DNA from: an uncultured Lentisphaeria bacterium
GTDB taxonomy: Bacteria; Verrucomicrobiota; Lentisphaeria; Victivallales; Victivallaceae
Assembly: GCA_903821255.1 (NCBI GenBank)
Contig: CAIJKT010000217.1
Coordinates: 1-12,939, forward strand
Length of the DNA: 12,939 nucleotides
Direction of reading: 5' to 3'
The notes under the pieces are model-generated. The model did not search any database, had not been told where the DNA came from, and saw only the letters and a program-made list of their open reading frames with translations. Position numbers and translations under genes: made by a program. How positions within the stretch are numbered: the first letter of the stretch is position 1; every line of letters begins with the position of its first letter. This document shows, piece after piece, positions 1 to 6,509 of the stretch.

Positions 1-69
1 ATAATTAAAACCCATATCCCTGATTTAAAAAAAATCGTCACATCTATGATTGGAGACGTAAATGCCTGA
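1..69 (+). CDS. C-terminal end of an upstream gene (partial; possible HEPN-type partner protein)
   Basis: An open frame enters at base 1 and ends at TGA 67-69, giving 22 residues that begin IIKTHIPDLKK and end MIGDVNA. The piece is too short for a family call. It is treated as a real gene end because the next reading frame starts inside it (ATG at 62, 8-bp overlap), a pattern of translationally coupled genes, and because that next frame resembles the start of a MNT nucleotidyltransferase. In HEPN-MNT pairs the helical HEPN protein commonly lies next to and upstream of the MNT gene, so a HEPN protein is the first guess. This is inference from context only; any other gene end is possible. Confidence 0.4.
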   Translation: MIKTHIPDLKKIVTSMIGDVNA

Positions 70-115
70 ACTTGACATAAAACCTGATCCCCTGATTATG
101 ATTAAAAACAATTAA
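62..115 (+). pseudogene. Truncated start of a MNT-type nucleotidyltransferase (remnant)
   Basis: A 17-codon frame reads MPELDIKPDPLIMIKNN and then stops. It has a good ribosome binding site (GGAG at 52-55, 6 bases before the ATG) and overlaps the preceding stop codon. The pattern 'x-L-D-I-K-P-(D/E)-x-L-x-(I/M)-(V/I)-K' resembles the first residues of small MNT nucleotidyltransferases that pair with HEPN proteins. Those continue for about 80-100 residues through a GSR(x) and DxD active site, neither of which is present here. The frame ends 24 bases before mod, so the gene was probably cut off when the restriction-modification genes became joined to this spot, or by a deletion. Family recognition from 17 residues is weak; it could also be a short leader peptide for mod. 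Confidence 0.35.
72..102 (+). promoter_or_regulatory. Possible weak sigma70 promoter for mod
   Basis: TTGACA at 72-77 is a perfect -35 hexamer. The best -10 candidate is TATGAT at 97-102 (5 of 6), but the spacer is 19 bases, longer than the optimum. The -35 lies inside the short MNT-like frame, so the match may be chance. If real, it would let mod and res be expressed independently of the broken upstream gene. Confidence 0.25.
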
Positions 116-139
116 TATACTTCGCCCGGGATTATCTAT

Positions 140-1720
140 ATGCCTACGTTAGACTGGATTGGAAAGAAAGCGGTTGTCAACCATCACCGCGACGTGCCGT
201 TTCATCTGCTCGAAGAAGTTCCGGAACTAAGTTTCGGCGACAAGGACAGCGGCAATCTCCTCGTCCAGGGCGATAATCTCACCGCCCTTAAAGCGCTGCT
301 GCCTTATTACGCCGGGAAAGTCAAATGCATCTACATCGACCCGCCTTACAATACCGGGAATGAGAATTGGGTATATAACGACAATTCAAACGACCCGCAG
401 ATTAAAGAATGGCTCGGACAAGTTGTAGGCAAAGAAGCCGAAGACCTCTCCCGCCATGACAAATGGCTATGCATGATGTATCCAAGATTAAAACTATTAC
501 ATCAATTATTAAAAGATGATGGGGTCATTTTTATTTCTATTGATGATCGCGAAGCTGACTATATGACTTTGCTTCTTGATGAAATTTTTGGTCGCCATAA
601 TGCGTTAGGAGTTGTTGTATGGCAGAAGCGAGTTTCTCCCGATTCCGATTCTAAGTTTATATCAGGCACACATGATTATGTTGTCATTTATTCAAAGAAT
701 GCCAAGATTTGTACTTTTTTTAGATTACTGCGTACCGATATACAAGACGCAAGATACGAGAATCCTGATAATGACCCTCGCGGACCATGGACAAGTAGTG
801 ATTTGACAAGGCGTGAGTATAGGGAACATGATTATTACCCGATTATGTTGCCATCTGGGCGAGAGGTTTGGCCTGCAAGAGGCAGGAGCTGGAGCGTTCC
901 TCGTGAATCCTTTGCTGACATGATTGCTGATAATCGTATTTGGTTCGGTTCCAAAGGGGACTCGATGCCTCGGAGAAAACGTTTTTTAGCGGAAGTCAGA
1001 GAGGGTATTGTTCCCACTAGTTGGTGGTCGGGTGATGATGCGGGTAAAAATGAAGATGGGAAAAGGGAAATTAAAGCACTTTTTTCAGAGGCGAATGTTT
1101 TTGCAACCCCCAAGCCAGAACGGCTAATTCAGCGAATTTTGCAATTAGCCACCAAGGATGGCGATGTAGTTCTCGATTCTTTTTTAGGCTCTGGTACGAG
1201 TTGTGCTGTTGCCCATAAGATGAAACGCCGATATATCGGGGTTGAGATGGGTGAACATTGCGAAACACATTGTGCAGTTCGCATGAAAAAGGTTATTGAA
1301 GGCGAACAAGGCGGAATATCAAAGGAGCAGAACTGGAAAGGCGGCGGTGGCTTCCGCTATTACCGCCTGGGCAAGCCGTTGTTTGACGAAAGCGGGAAAG
1401 TTTACAAGGGGATTACTTTTTCCAAACTGGCGCGGCATGTGTTTTTTACCGAAACGGGGCATCCGCTGGAGAAGGAGCATTGCGACAGTTCAATGATTGG
1501 GACTTATAATAACACGGCGGTGTATCTGCTGTTCAACGGTATTTTGAAGGACAAGAAACCGGACAGCGGGAATGTTTTAACCGGTAAAATTCTGGCGCTG
1601 CTGCCGGAGCATGACGGCCCGAAAATAATTTACGGCACCGCCTGCCGGTTAAGCCAGGTAAAATTGCGGAACGCAAATATTGTTTTTAAACAGGTTCCAT
1701 ACGAAATCAAGGCGGATTGA
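140..1720 (+). CDS. mod: Type III restriction-modification system, DNA methyltransferase (Mod) subunit
   Basis: This 526-residue protein transfers a methyl group from S-adenosylmethionine to an exocyclic amino group of a base in the recognition site (N6-adenine in known Type III systems) and supplies sequence recognition for the Mod-Res complex. DPPYNTG (67-73, motif IV) precedes FLGSGT (348-353, motif I, after LDS), which is the beta-class order. KPERLIQRIL (325-334) fits motif X just before motif I. The stretch between, about 160-320, should hold the target recognition domain. The N-terminus MPTLDWIGKKAVVNHH and the GGGGFRYYRLGKPLF segment (401-415) resemble Mod subunits. It is shorter than EcoP15I Mod (about 640 residues) but all key motifs are present. 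No clear Shine-Dalgarno precedes the ATG; the start is chosen by family-like N-terminus. res begins 3 bases after the stop. Base composition drops sharply in the middle. Confidence 0.9.
   Translation: MPTLDWIGKKAVVNHHRDVPFHLLEEVPELSFGDKDSGNLLVQGDNLTALKALLPYYAGKVKCIYIDPPYNTGNENWVYNDNSNDPQIKEWLGQVVGKEAEDLSRHDKWLCMMYPRLKLLHQLLKDDGVIFISIDDREADYMTLLLDEIFGRHNALGVVVWQKRVSPDSDSKFISGTHDYVVIYSKNAKICTFFRLLRTDIQDARYENPDNDPRGPWTSSDLTRREYREHDYYPIMLPSGREVWPARGRSWSVPRESFADMIADNRIWFGSKGDSMPRRKRFLAEVREGIVPTSWWSGDDAGKNEDGKREIKALFSEANVFATPKPERLIQRILQLATKDGDVVLDSFLGSGTSCAVAHKMKRRYIGVEMGEHCETHCAVRMKKVIEGEQGGISKEQNWKGGGGFRYYRLGKPLFDESGKVYKGITFSKLARHVFFTETGHPLEKEHCDSSMIGTYNNTAVYLLFNGILKDKKPDSGNVLTGKILALLPEHDGPKIIYGTACRLSQVKLRNANIVFKQVPYEIKAD
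480..1320 (+). other. AT-rich segment inside mod covering the target recognition region
   Basis: Within one uninterrupted reading frame the composition changes. Hand counts of 60-base lines give 33/60 G+C at 181-240, 23/60 at 541-600, 18/60 at 661-720, and 35/60 at 1561-1620. Codon choice changes with it: between 485 and 515 four of ten codons are TTA for leucine, while the flanks favour CTG and CTC. The low-G+C part starts near 480, in the conserved YPRLKLL region, and ends near 1290-1330, just before the GGGGFRYYRLG block. Limits are estimated by eye. The encoded part includes the presumed target recognition domain. Confidence 0.65.
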
Positions 1721-1723
1721 ATA

Positions 1724-4378
1724 ATGCTGCAATTAACTCAATATCAGGAAAAGGCGCTGCTGGCGCTGACGCGTTATTTACAGTTATGCGACGACCGGAA
1801 GGACGCCAATCTGGCGTTTTATGAGGCAACGCGGGAATTCTGGGGAACTGGAATTTCGTATCGTCCGGTACAGGTTGCGGAATTGTCGGAGATACCCTAC
1901 GTCTGCCTGCGGCTGCCTACCGGCGGGGGAAAAACGCTGCTGGCCTGCCATACGATTGCGACGGTGAATCAGGAGTATTTGAGAAAAGACAACTCGGTGG
2001 TACTGTGGCTGGTTCCGTCGAACGCGATCAAGGAACAGACGCTTAATGCGTTGAAAGACCGGAATCATCATTACCGGCAGGCGCTGGAGTCCAGCCTGGG
2101 GCAGGTCACGGTAATGGATATAGAAGAGGCGCTGTATCTTCAGCAAAGCACCCTGACGGGGAGCACGACAATTATTATTTCCACGCTTCAGGCGTTCAGG
2201 GTGGAGGACAAGGAAGGCCGGAAGGTGTATTCCACCGCCGGGGCGCTGGAGCATCATTTTACCAAACTGCCGCCGGAAATTGAAAGCCGGCTGCTGCGCA
2301 GTGAAAAAGGCGTGATTTCTTATTCGCTGGCAAACGTATTGCGGATCAACCGTCCGCTGGTGCTGGTTGACGAGGCGCACAATGCCCGCACGGGGTTGTC
2401 CTTTGACACGCTGGCCCATTTCCGTCCGTCGGCGATTATCGAATTCACCGCTACGCCCGACACCAAAAGCAATCCGAGCAATGTGCTCTACAGCGTGTCG
2501 GCGGCGGAACTGAAAGCGGAAGACATGATCAAGCTGCCGATCCGGCTGGCGACCAAAACCGACTGGAAATCAACCCTGGCCGATGCGATAGCGCAGCGCG
2601 CCGACCTGGAAAAACGGGCGCAGATAGAATCCCAGAAGACCGGCGAATACATCCGTCCGCTGATGCTGCTGCAAGCCCAGAACCGGAGCAAAAATCAGGA
2701 GACGATGGATGCCGCTTTTATCAAGAGCGCATTGATGGAGGAGTTTAAAATCCCGGAGACCCAGATTGCCGTAGCCACCGGCGAAACCCGCGAACTGACG
2801 GATATCGATCTTTTCGACCGGGGTTGCGAGATTCGTTTCATCATCACGGTTCAGGCGCTCAAGGAAGGCTGGGACTGCGCTTTCGCGTATGTGCTGTGTT
2901 CCGTGAACGAAGTTCATGCCAGCACCAGCGTGGAACAGATACTTGGCCGCATTCTGCGGCTGCCGCACCGGCTGCCGAAGCAGGACAAGGCGCTGAACAA
3001 GGCGTATGCGTTCATCACTTCCAGCCGTTTTGCCGAAACCGCGAGGTCATTGATTGACGCGCTGGTGGAAAACGGGTTCAACCAGCAGGAAGCGCAGGAA
3101 TTTATCTCAGTCTGCCAGCCGGACATGCCGGATTTTCCGCTGATTCAGGCGAGCCGCCGGATTGAGCCGAAAGTAATTGCGATGCAGGAAGTACCGGAAC
3201 CCGGTTCATTGTCAAAAGAGCTAAGAACAAAAATAAAGATAGATACGCAGGCCCGCACCGTAACCGTCACCCAATGCTTGCAGCCGGAAGAGGAAAAAGC
3301 TTTTATTCAGCATCTGGTGATGGAGGATTCGCAGAAATATTTTGCCGGGGAAATGCAGAAGCTTCGCGAAGAATCAGTCGCCCTGCTGCAATCGCCTTCG
3401 GAGCGCAATAAAATATTCGATGTGCCGCAGTTGTATGTAAACGCGGACGGCTGTCTGGAACTGTTTGAAGAGCAGACACTGATGGATTACGGCTGGGAAC
3501 TGTCCGATTTTGACGCGAGACTTACCGATGCCGAATTCGCCGATTTTATGAGAGAAGACAGCGAACTGGGTGAAATTGACATCGGGCAAAGCGGCAAATT
3601 GAAAAGTCATTTTATCGCTGAACTGAACCATGAAATGGCGCTGATTGATGTTGTTGATGCTTCGTGGACGGAAGGCGAGGTGATTTACAGTCTTGCCCGG
3701 AATCTGGTTTACACCGAGCTTACGCCGGATGACAAGGAGCAGTTTATCCAGACGCTCATCGGCGATTTGACCGGCCGCCGGAATGTGCCGCTGGCGCAAC
3801 TGGTGCGGAAACGGTTTATCCTGCGGAAAATCGTTGACAATAAGATTAAGGGTTACCGGAAAAATGCCAGGGGCAAGGCATTCCAGGAGTTGTTATTCGG
3901 CAATGATGCGCTTGAAGTGGAAGTTTCTCCGGCAAGATGTTTCAGCTTCAATCCGGACCAGTATCCGGCCAGTTATAATTGTTCTCAAAGCCAGATGTTC
4001 CGCAAACATTACTTTCCTGTTGTGGGTGAGCTTGACGACAAAGGGGAGGAGTATGAATGCGCACTTTTTATTGACGATCTGGATGAGGTAGAATTCTGGG
4101 TCCGCAATCTGGGTCATTTGCCATTTTCATTCTGGTTGCAAACTTCATCCGATAAATTTTATCCCGACTTTGTCTGTAAATTGAAAGATGGACGTTTTCT
4201 GGTGGTTGAGTATAAGGGCGGCGACCGCTGGACCAATGACGACTCAAAGGAAAAACGCCGCATGGGCGAATTATGGGCGGCCAAAAGTCACGGCCAATGT
4301 CTGTTCGTCATGCCCAATGGTTTCAAGCCGGAAGAAATCGCCGCCGCGATAAGAGACAGCCGCTTCAAGTCAGAATAA
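1724..4378 (+). CDS. res: Type III restriction-modification system, restriction (Res) subunit: SF2 helicase plus PD-(D/E)XK nuclease
   Basis: This 884-residue subunit uses ATP to move or switch on DNA after Mod finds unmethylated sites, then cuts. Superfamily-2 helicase motifs occur in order: Walker A LPTGGGKT (64-71), DEAH (216-219) in LVDEAHNAR, FTATP (241-245, motif III), a motif V-like QALKEGWDC (377-385), and QILGRILRLP (405-414, motif VI, arginine finger candidate R409). Near the C-terminus, PDF (D815) followed by VVEYKG (E829, K831) forms a PD-(D/E)XK nuclease site, as in EcoP1I/EcoP15I Res. All catalytic residues appear intact and the length is near the family norm (about 900-970). 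It starts 3 bases after mod, with AAGG at 1709-1712 as a plausible binding site, so the two are co-translated. G+C content is even across the gene, unlike mod. Confidence 0.92.
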   Translation: MLQLTQYQEKALLALTRYLQLCDDRKDANLAFYEATREFWGTGISYRPVQVAELSEIPYVCLRLPTGGGKTLLACHTIATVNQEYLRKDNSVVLWLVPSNAIKEQTLNALKDRNHHYRQALESSLGQVTVMDIEEALYLQQSTLTGSTTIIISTLQAFRVEDKEGRKVYSTAGALEHHFTKLPPEIESRLLRSEKGVISYSLANVLRINRPLVLVDEAHNARTGLSFDTLAHFRPSAIIEFTATPDTKSNPSNVLYSVSAAELKAEDMIKLPIRLATKTDWKSTLADAIAQRADLEKRAQIESQKTGEYIRPLMLLQAQNRSKNQETMDAAFIKSALMEEFKIPETQIAVATGETRELTDIDLFDRGCEIRFIITVQALKEGWDCAFAYVLCSVNEVHASTSVEQILGRILRLPHRLPKQDKALNKAYAFITSSRFAETARSLIDALVENGFNQQEAQEFISVCQPDMPDFPLIQASRRIEPKVIAMQEVPEPGSLSKELRTKIKIDTQARTVTVTQCLQPEEEKAFIQHLVMEDSQKYFAGEMQKLREESVALLQSPSERNKIFDVPQLYVNADGCLELFEEQTLMDYGWELSDFDARLTDAEFADFMREDSELGEIDIGQSGKLKSHFIAELNHEMALIDVVDASWTEGEVIYSLARNLVYTELTPDDKEQFIQTLIGDLTGRRNVPLAQLVRKRFILRKIVDNKIKGYRKNARGKAFQELLFGNDALEVEVSPARCFSFNPDQYPASYNCSQSQMFRKHYFPVVGELDDKGEEYECALFIDDLDEVEFWVRNLGHLPFSFWLQTSSDKFYPDFVCKLKDGRFLVVEYKGGDRWTNDDSKEKRRMGELWAAKSHGQCLFVMPNGFKPEEIAAAIRDSRFKSE

Positions 4379-4388
4379 TTTATGGAGA

Positions 4389-4393
4389 AGAGG
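4389..4393 (+). promoter_or_regulatory. Ribosome binding site supporting a GTG start
   Basis: AGAGG at 4389-4393, within a purine run from 4384, lies 8 bases before GTG 4402. It is the reason for choosing this non-ATG start for the small membrane protein instead of the longer frame that reaches back into res. Confidence 0.4.
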
Positions 4394-4401
4394 CACAAAT
4401 C

Positions 4402-4632
4402 GTGATTGAATGTATTGCAATAGTTATTCCGTTAACAGGCGTAGTCATAGCAGCATTGGCATTTCGCCAAAATTCCCGCAAAATAAAAGCCGATAAGCGG
4501 GACAAATACGGAGCCGAATTGTATGAAATCCAGAATAGCATCAGCGATGATTTGAACCGGCTTAGTCATATCGCAGGGAGCGCGTATGAGGAGTCAGAAA
4601 AATATCTGGACAAATATTTGAATTATCAATGA
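4402..4632 (+). CDS. Small single-helix membrane protein of unknown function next to the restriction-modification genes
   Basis: Starting at GTG 4402, 23 bases after the res stop, this frame gives 76 residues. Residues 2-21 (IECIAIVIPLTGVVIAALAF) form one hydrophobic helix at the N-terminus. A basic stretch (RQNSRKIKADKRDK) follows, then a hydrophilic, probably helical tail rich in E, K, S and Y. By the positive-inside rule the tail would lie in the cytoplasm. The frame remains open upstream to ATG 4273, but that part is antiphase to the conserved end of res and is treated as a shadow. The composition is protein-like, the spacing suggests cotranscription with mod-res, and no family is recognised. 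It may be a shortened form of the N-terminal-helix proteins often found in accessory regions. Confidence 0.45.
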   Translation: MIECIAIVIPLTGVVIAALAFRQNSRKIKADKRDKYGAELYEIQNSISDDLNRLSHIAGSAYEESEKYLDKYLNYQ

Positions 4633-4683
4633 TAATTTGCCATACATAACTAAAAATACGTATTAAAATGATTAAGGAACAAC

Positions 4684-5862
4684 ATGAATATTTCTGTCAT
4701 AGAGCAAAAGTATGAAGCGGCGCTTCATGGATTAAATAATAACAAGAAAAAAATATTTGGCTGCGACAAGCCGGTTCTGACTGAGGGCGGCGACTATCAC
4801 GGCATCTGGCTCGAATGCGGGCCGCTGGAAGGTCTTGTCTATGGCAGAATTGAACCGGCAGTCGCGACAGCCAATCACGAAGTCTTTTTTTGTAATCAAA
4901 GAGCTGATGGTTACATTCCTTATTGCGTGAATGGCACACGCACATTTTCGGCACAGATTCAGATGGTGATTCCAATTGCCGCAACAGCGCTCGAAACTGC
5001 TGTTTTGACCAGTAGCGATGCTTTTCTGGCGCAGGCCTATAATTCCTGTGCCAGGTGGGACGAATGGCTGGTGTTGCATCGAAATACGCGCGGAACCGGT
5101 CTTTGCGAGGCGTTTTGCGAATTTGATACCGGACATGATAACAGTCCGAGATTCAAAGGGTTGCCGAGGAAGTGTCCTGGCGAAGATGCCGCAGTCTGCC
5201 CTGACGCGGGCAAGCTGCCGTATTTATCTCCGGATTTATCCGCTTCTGTATATGGCGGAAGAATTGCTCTAGCCCAAATGGCACGCCATCTTGGCAGGAA
5301 TTCGGAAGCAGACCGATGGCTGGAAAAAGCGGAAATATTGCGTCAGCTTATTATCCGCTATTGTTACGACCGTGAAGCCGAGTGCTTCTACGATGTTGAT
5401 GCTGATGGTGATTTTGTAAGAATTACCGGAGACGTTCTTACCAGAGTGCTGGGGGAGCATGTCGTTGATCAAACGATGTTCGAACGTATTTACGCCAGGC
5501 ATATCAAAAATCCAGCGGAATTCTGGGCTCCTTATCCATTGCCTTCCATTGCCTTGAATGACCCTTTGTTTGATCACAATCTGCCGCTGAATTCATGGGG
5601 AGGCGCATCCCAGGCGCTTACCGCATTGCGCGCGCCGCGCTGGTTTGAATATTACGGCAAGCATGAAGACTTAAAACATTTGATGTCCCGATGGGTTGAG
5701 GCAATAACGGCAGCTTCTGAGTTTATGCAGCAAATGAATCCATGGACCGGTGAATTCTCCACTTCAGCCGGTTATTCCCCGGCAATGTGTGTGCTGATTG
5801 ACTTTGTTGACAGACTTGGAATACTGGATTCAAGACCCGAAGTTCAAGGGAATAATCATTAA
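4684..5862 (+). CDS. (alpha/alpha)6-barrel glycoside hydrolase, GH63/GH37/mannosylglycerate hydrolase-like
   Basis: A 392-residue protein without signal peptide, so probably cytoplasmic and acting on imported oligosaccharide. WLECGPLEG (42-50) and NQRADGYIPY (71-80) resemble the early helices of GH63-clan enzymes. GHDNSPRF (150-157) matches the G-x-D-N-S-P-R signature whose Asp (D152) is the general acid in mannosylglycerate hydrolase and relatives. LNSWGGASQ (302-310) and NPWTGEFSTSAGYSP (352-366) occupy the C-terminal half where the general base of the clan lies. There the E-x-Y-(N/D)-P pattern reads Q349-Q-M-N-P, so the usual glutamate is glutamine; E357 might serve instead. The length suits a single-domain enzyme. 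The start is fixed by AAGGA at 4674-4678, 5 bases upstream. It stands 51 bases after the small membrane protein. Substrate unknown. Confidence 0.65.
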   Translation: MNISVIEQKYEAALHGLNNNKKKIFGCDKPVLTEGGDYHGIWLECGPLEGLVYGRIEPAVATANHEVFFCNQRADGYIPYCVNGTRTFSAQIQMVIPIAATALETAVLTSSDAFLAQAYNSCARWDEWLVLHRNTRGTGLCEAFCEFDTGHDNSPRFKGLPRKCPGEDAAVCPDAGKLPYLSPDLSASVYGGRIALAQMARHLGRNSEADRWLEKAEILRQLIIRYCYDREAECFYDVDADGDFVRITGDVLTRVLGEHVVDQTMFERIYARHIKNPAEFWAPYPLPSIALNDPLFDHNLPLNSWGGASQALTALRAPRWFEYYGKHEDLKHLMSRWVEAITAASEFMQQMNPWTGEFSTSAGYSPAMCVLIDFVDRLGILDSRPEVQGNNH

Positions 5863-5912
5863 AGAATTTACAACATCTAAGCAAAACAAAGAACAGTAAT
5901 CTGGCGGGAAAT

Positions 5913-5993
5913 TGCGGCAGTATTATCAATAGAAGTTGAATAGCGGACATAATGTCCATTGCTTAAAAAGAGGAATGGCTGCAATATGCCGCA
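5913..5993. repeat. Nested inverted repeat around a 13-bp palindrome
   Basis: TGCGGCA at 5913-5919 is the reverse complement of TGCCGCA at 5987-5993, and the match continues loosely into the flanking TATT and AATA. Between the arms lies a 13-base palindrome GGACATAATGTCC (5945-5957, 6-bp arms around one base). The arrangement could form a cruciform or a structured RNA. Its function is unknown. Confidence 0.5.
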
Positions 5994-6009
5994 GTCGCGG
6001 GAGACAGCC

Positions 6010-6026
6010 CCGTCCGAGACGGACGG
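6010..6026. repeat. G+C-rich hairpin
   Basis: CCGTCCG (6010-6016), a three-base loop AGA, then CGGACGG (6020-6026) form a perfect 7-bp stem. No run of T follows, so it is not a typical intrinsic terminator. A degenerate copy of its right arm and downstream bases occurs at 6148-6161. Confidence 0.6.
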
Positions 6027-6033
6027 CACTACA

Positions 6034-6048
6034 CCAAAACCATTTTGG
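6034..6048. repeat. Short hairpin
   Basis: CCAAAA (6034-6039), loop CCA, TTTTGG (6043-6048) form a perfect 6-bp stem directly after the G+C-rich hairpin. Its right arm is part of the 12-base direct repeat found again at 6115-6126. Confidence 0.5.
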
Positions 6049-6116
6049 ACAGCCCCCACTCCGACACTTTGGAGAGCCATTGAGCACACTGCTTTTAATA
6101 AAATTTTCAAACAACA

Positions 6117-6137
6117 TTTTGGACAGTTCGTCCAAAG
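6117..6137. repeat. Hairpin in the repeat cluster
   Basis: TTTGGAC (6118-6124), a five-base loop AGTTC, and GTCCAAA (6130-6136) form a perfect 7-bp stem, extendable by a T-G pair (6117/6137). It shares its left arm with the hairpin at 6034-6048 through the exact repeat CATTTTGGACAG. Confidence 0.55.
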
Positions 6138-6437
6138 CCGCCCGGCGCGGACGGCGCTGCAATTCCTGTTTCCATCAAAGTTAAGTTTAGCCTTTACCGA
6201 ATCTATTCAATACCATGCCCTAAAAAAACGAAACTCTTTACATATATAGTAAATTTGTCAATGCGAATAATGTTAAATCGTTTATCAATAGAGGTTTAAC
6301 CTACGAAAAACATGGATTCATTTGGCATATTTCAAAAATGGCAGGAGAAATATGCGCCATTCCTATTTAACTCGGACCGCTGCCCCGGATAAGGAACTAC
6401 TCGGTTAAGGGACTTTAAAAATAAATTCAAAAGCAAC

Positions 6438-6466
6438 TTGACAAAATTTAAAAGGCCATGTATAAT
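6438..6466 (+). promoter_or_regulatory. Consensus sigma70 promoter for lacI and the carbohydrate genes
   Basis: TTGACA (6438-6443) and TATAAT (6461-6466) are both exact consensus hexamers with the optimal spacer of 17 bases. Transcription should start near 6473, leaving a leader of about 37 bases before the lacI ATG. An operator-like palindrome overlaps this start point. Confidence 0.88.
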
Positions 6467-6469
6467 TAT

Positions 6470-6487
6470 TGCTAGAACGATCTAGCA
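6470..6487 (+). promoter_or_regulatory. LacI-family operator overlapping the transcription start
   Basis: TGCTAGAACGATCTAGCA is an 18-bp near-perfect palindrome: TGCTAGA (6470-6476) and TCTAGCA (6481-6487) are exact reverse complements around ACGA, with CG at the exact centre. Even symmetry with a central CG is typical of LacI/GalR operators, where the hinge helices open the minor groove at the CG step. Its place from about -3 to +15 relative to the predicted start means a bound repressor would block RNA polymerase. The most likely ligand is the LacI-type protein encoded 22 bases downstream, giving self-repression. No second copy was seen in the window. Confidence 0.85.
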
Positions 6488-6509
6488 TAAAAACAATGGA
6501 CCCTTTCTT

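Larger units (their letters stand above)
6020..6161. repeat. Degenerate direct repeats (two pairs)
   Basis: CGGACGGCACTACA at 6020-6033 recurs as CGGACGGCGCTGCA at 6148-6161 (12 of 14 identical). CATTTTGGACAG at 6041-6052 recurs exactly at 6115-6126. The two pairs nest inside each other, suggesting that the region grew by duplication of a small hairpin unit or is a piece of a dispersed intergenic repeat family. Confidence 0.5.
5923..6299. repeat. 18-base direct repeat pair bordering the hairpin cluster
   Basis: TTATCAATAGAAGTTGAA at 5923-5940 and TTATCAATAGAGGTTTAA at 6282-6299 match at 16 of 18 positions, 359 bases apart, with most of the hairpin cluster between them. They could be traces of an insertion or recombination event, or two binding sites for one regulator. 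Chance identity of this length in AT-rich DNA is possible but not likely. Confidence 0.45.
5863..6437. other. Long intergenic region with hairpins and degenerate repeats, no credible gene
   Basis: About 575 bases separate the GH63-like gene from the lacI promoter. Several short frames can be read on both strands (for example an ATG frame at 5959-6249), but none has a ribosome binding site, recognisable protein features or gene-like composition. The segment 5910-6170 is a cluster of short inverted repeats, each listed separately, with G+C-rich blocks embedded in AT-rich sequence. 6170-6437 is mostly AT-rich, with a small palindrome AGGTTTAACCT at 6292-6302. No terminator with a clear T-run is visible after the stop at 5862. 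Confidence 0.6.

Noticed and set aside
140..400. Phase-variation repeats in mod
   Set aside because: Many Type III mod genes carry simple tandem repeats that switch expression; the 5' part was read for tetra- and pentanucleotide runs and none were found.
1784..2419. 211-codon minus-strand frame inside res
   Set aside because: It lies wholly opposite the conserved helicase motifs of res and shows no protein family features; a shadow frame of a G+C-rich gene.
4621..4637. AATTATC / GATAATT inverted repeat at the end of the small membrane protein gene as a terminator
   Set aside because: The 7-bp stem is nearly all A-T, overlaps the stop codon and is not followed by a T-run.
4637..4666. TTGCCA and TATTAA with 18-base spacing before the GH63-like gene
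   Set aside because: The predicted start would fall on the ribosome binding site at 4674-4678, leaving almost no leader, and the -10 matches only 4 of 6 positions.
5959..6249. 96-codon + strand frame in the intergenic region
   Set aside because: No ribosome binding site, reads through the hairpin cluster, and several overlapping frames of similar length exist on both strands; best explained as repeat DNA.
6312..6392. 26-codon frame MDSFGIFQKWQEKY... upstream of the lacI promoter
   Set aside because: No ribosome binding site, no recognisable similarity, and too short to separate from chance in AT-rich DNA.
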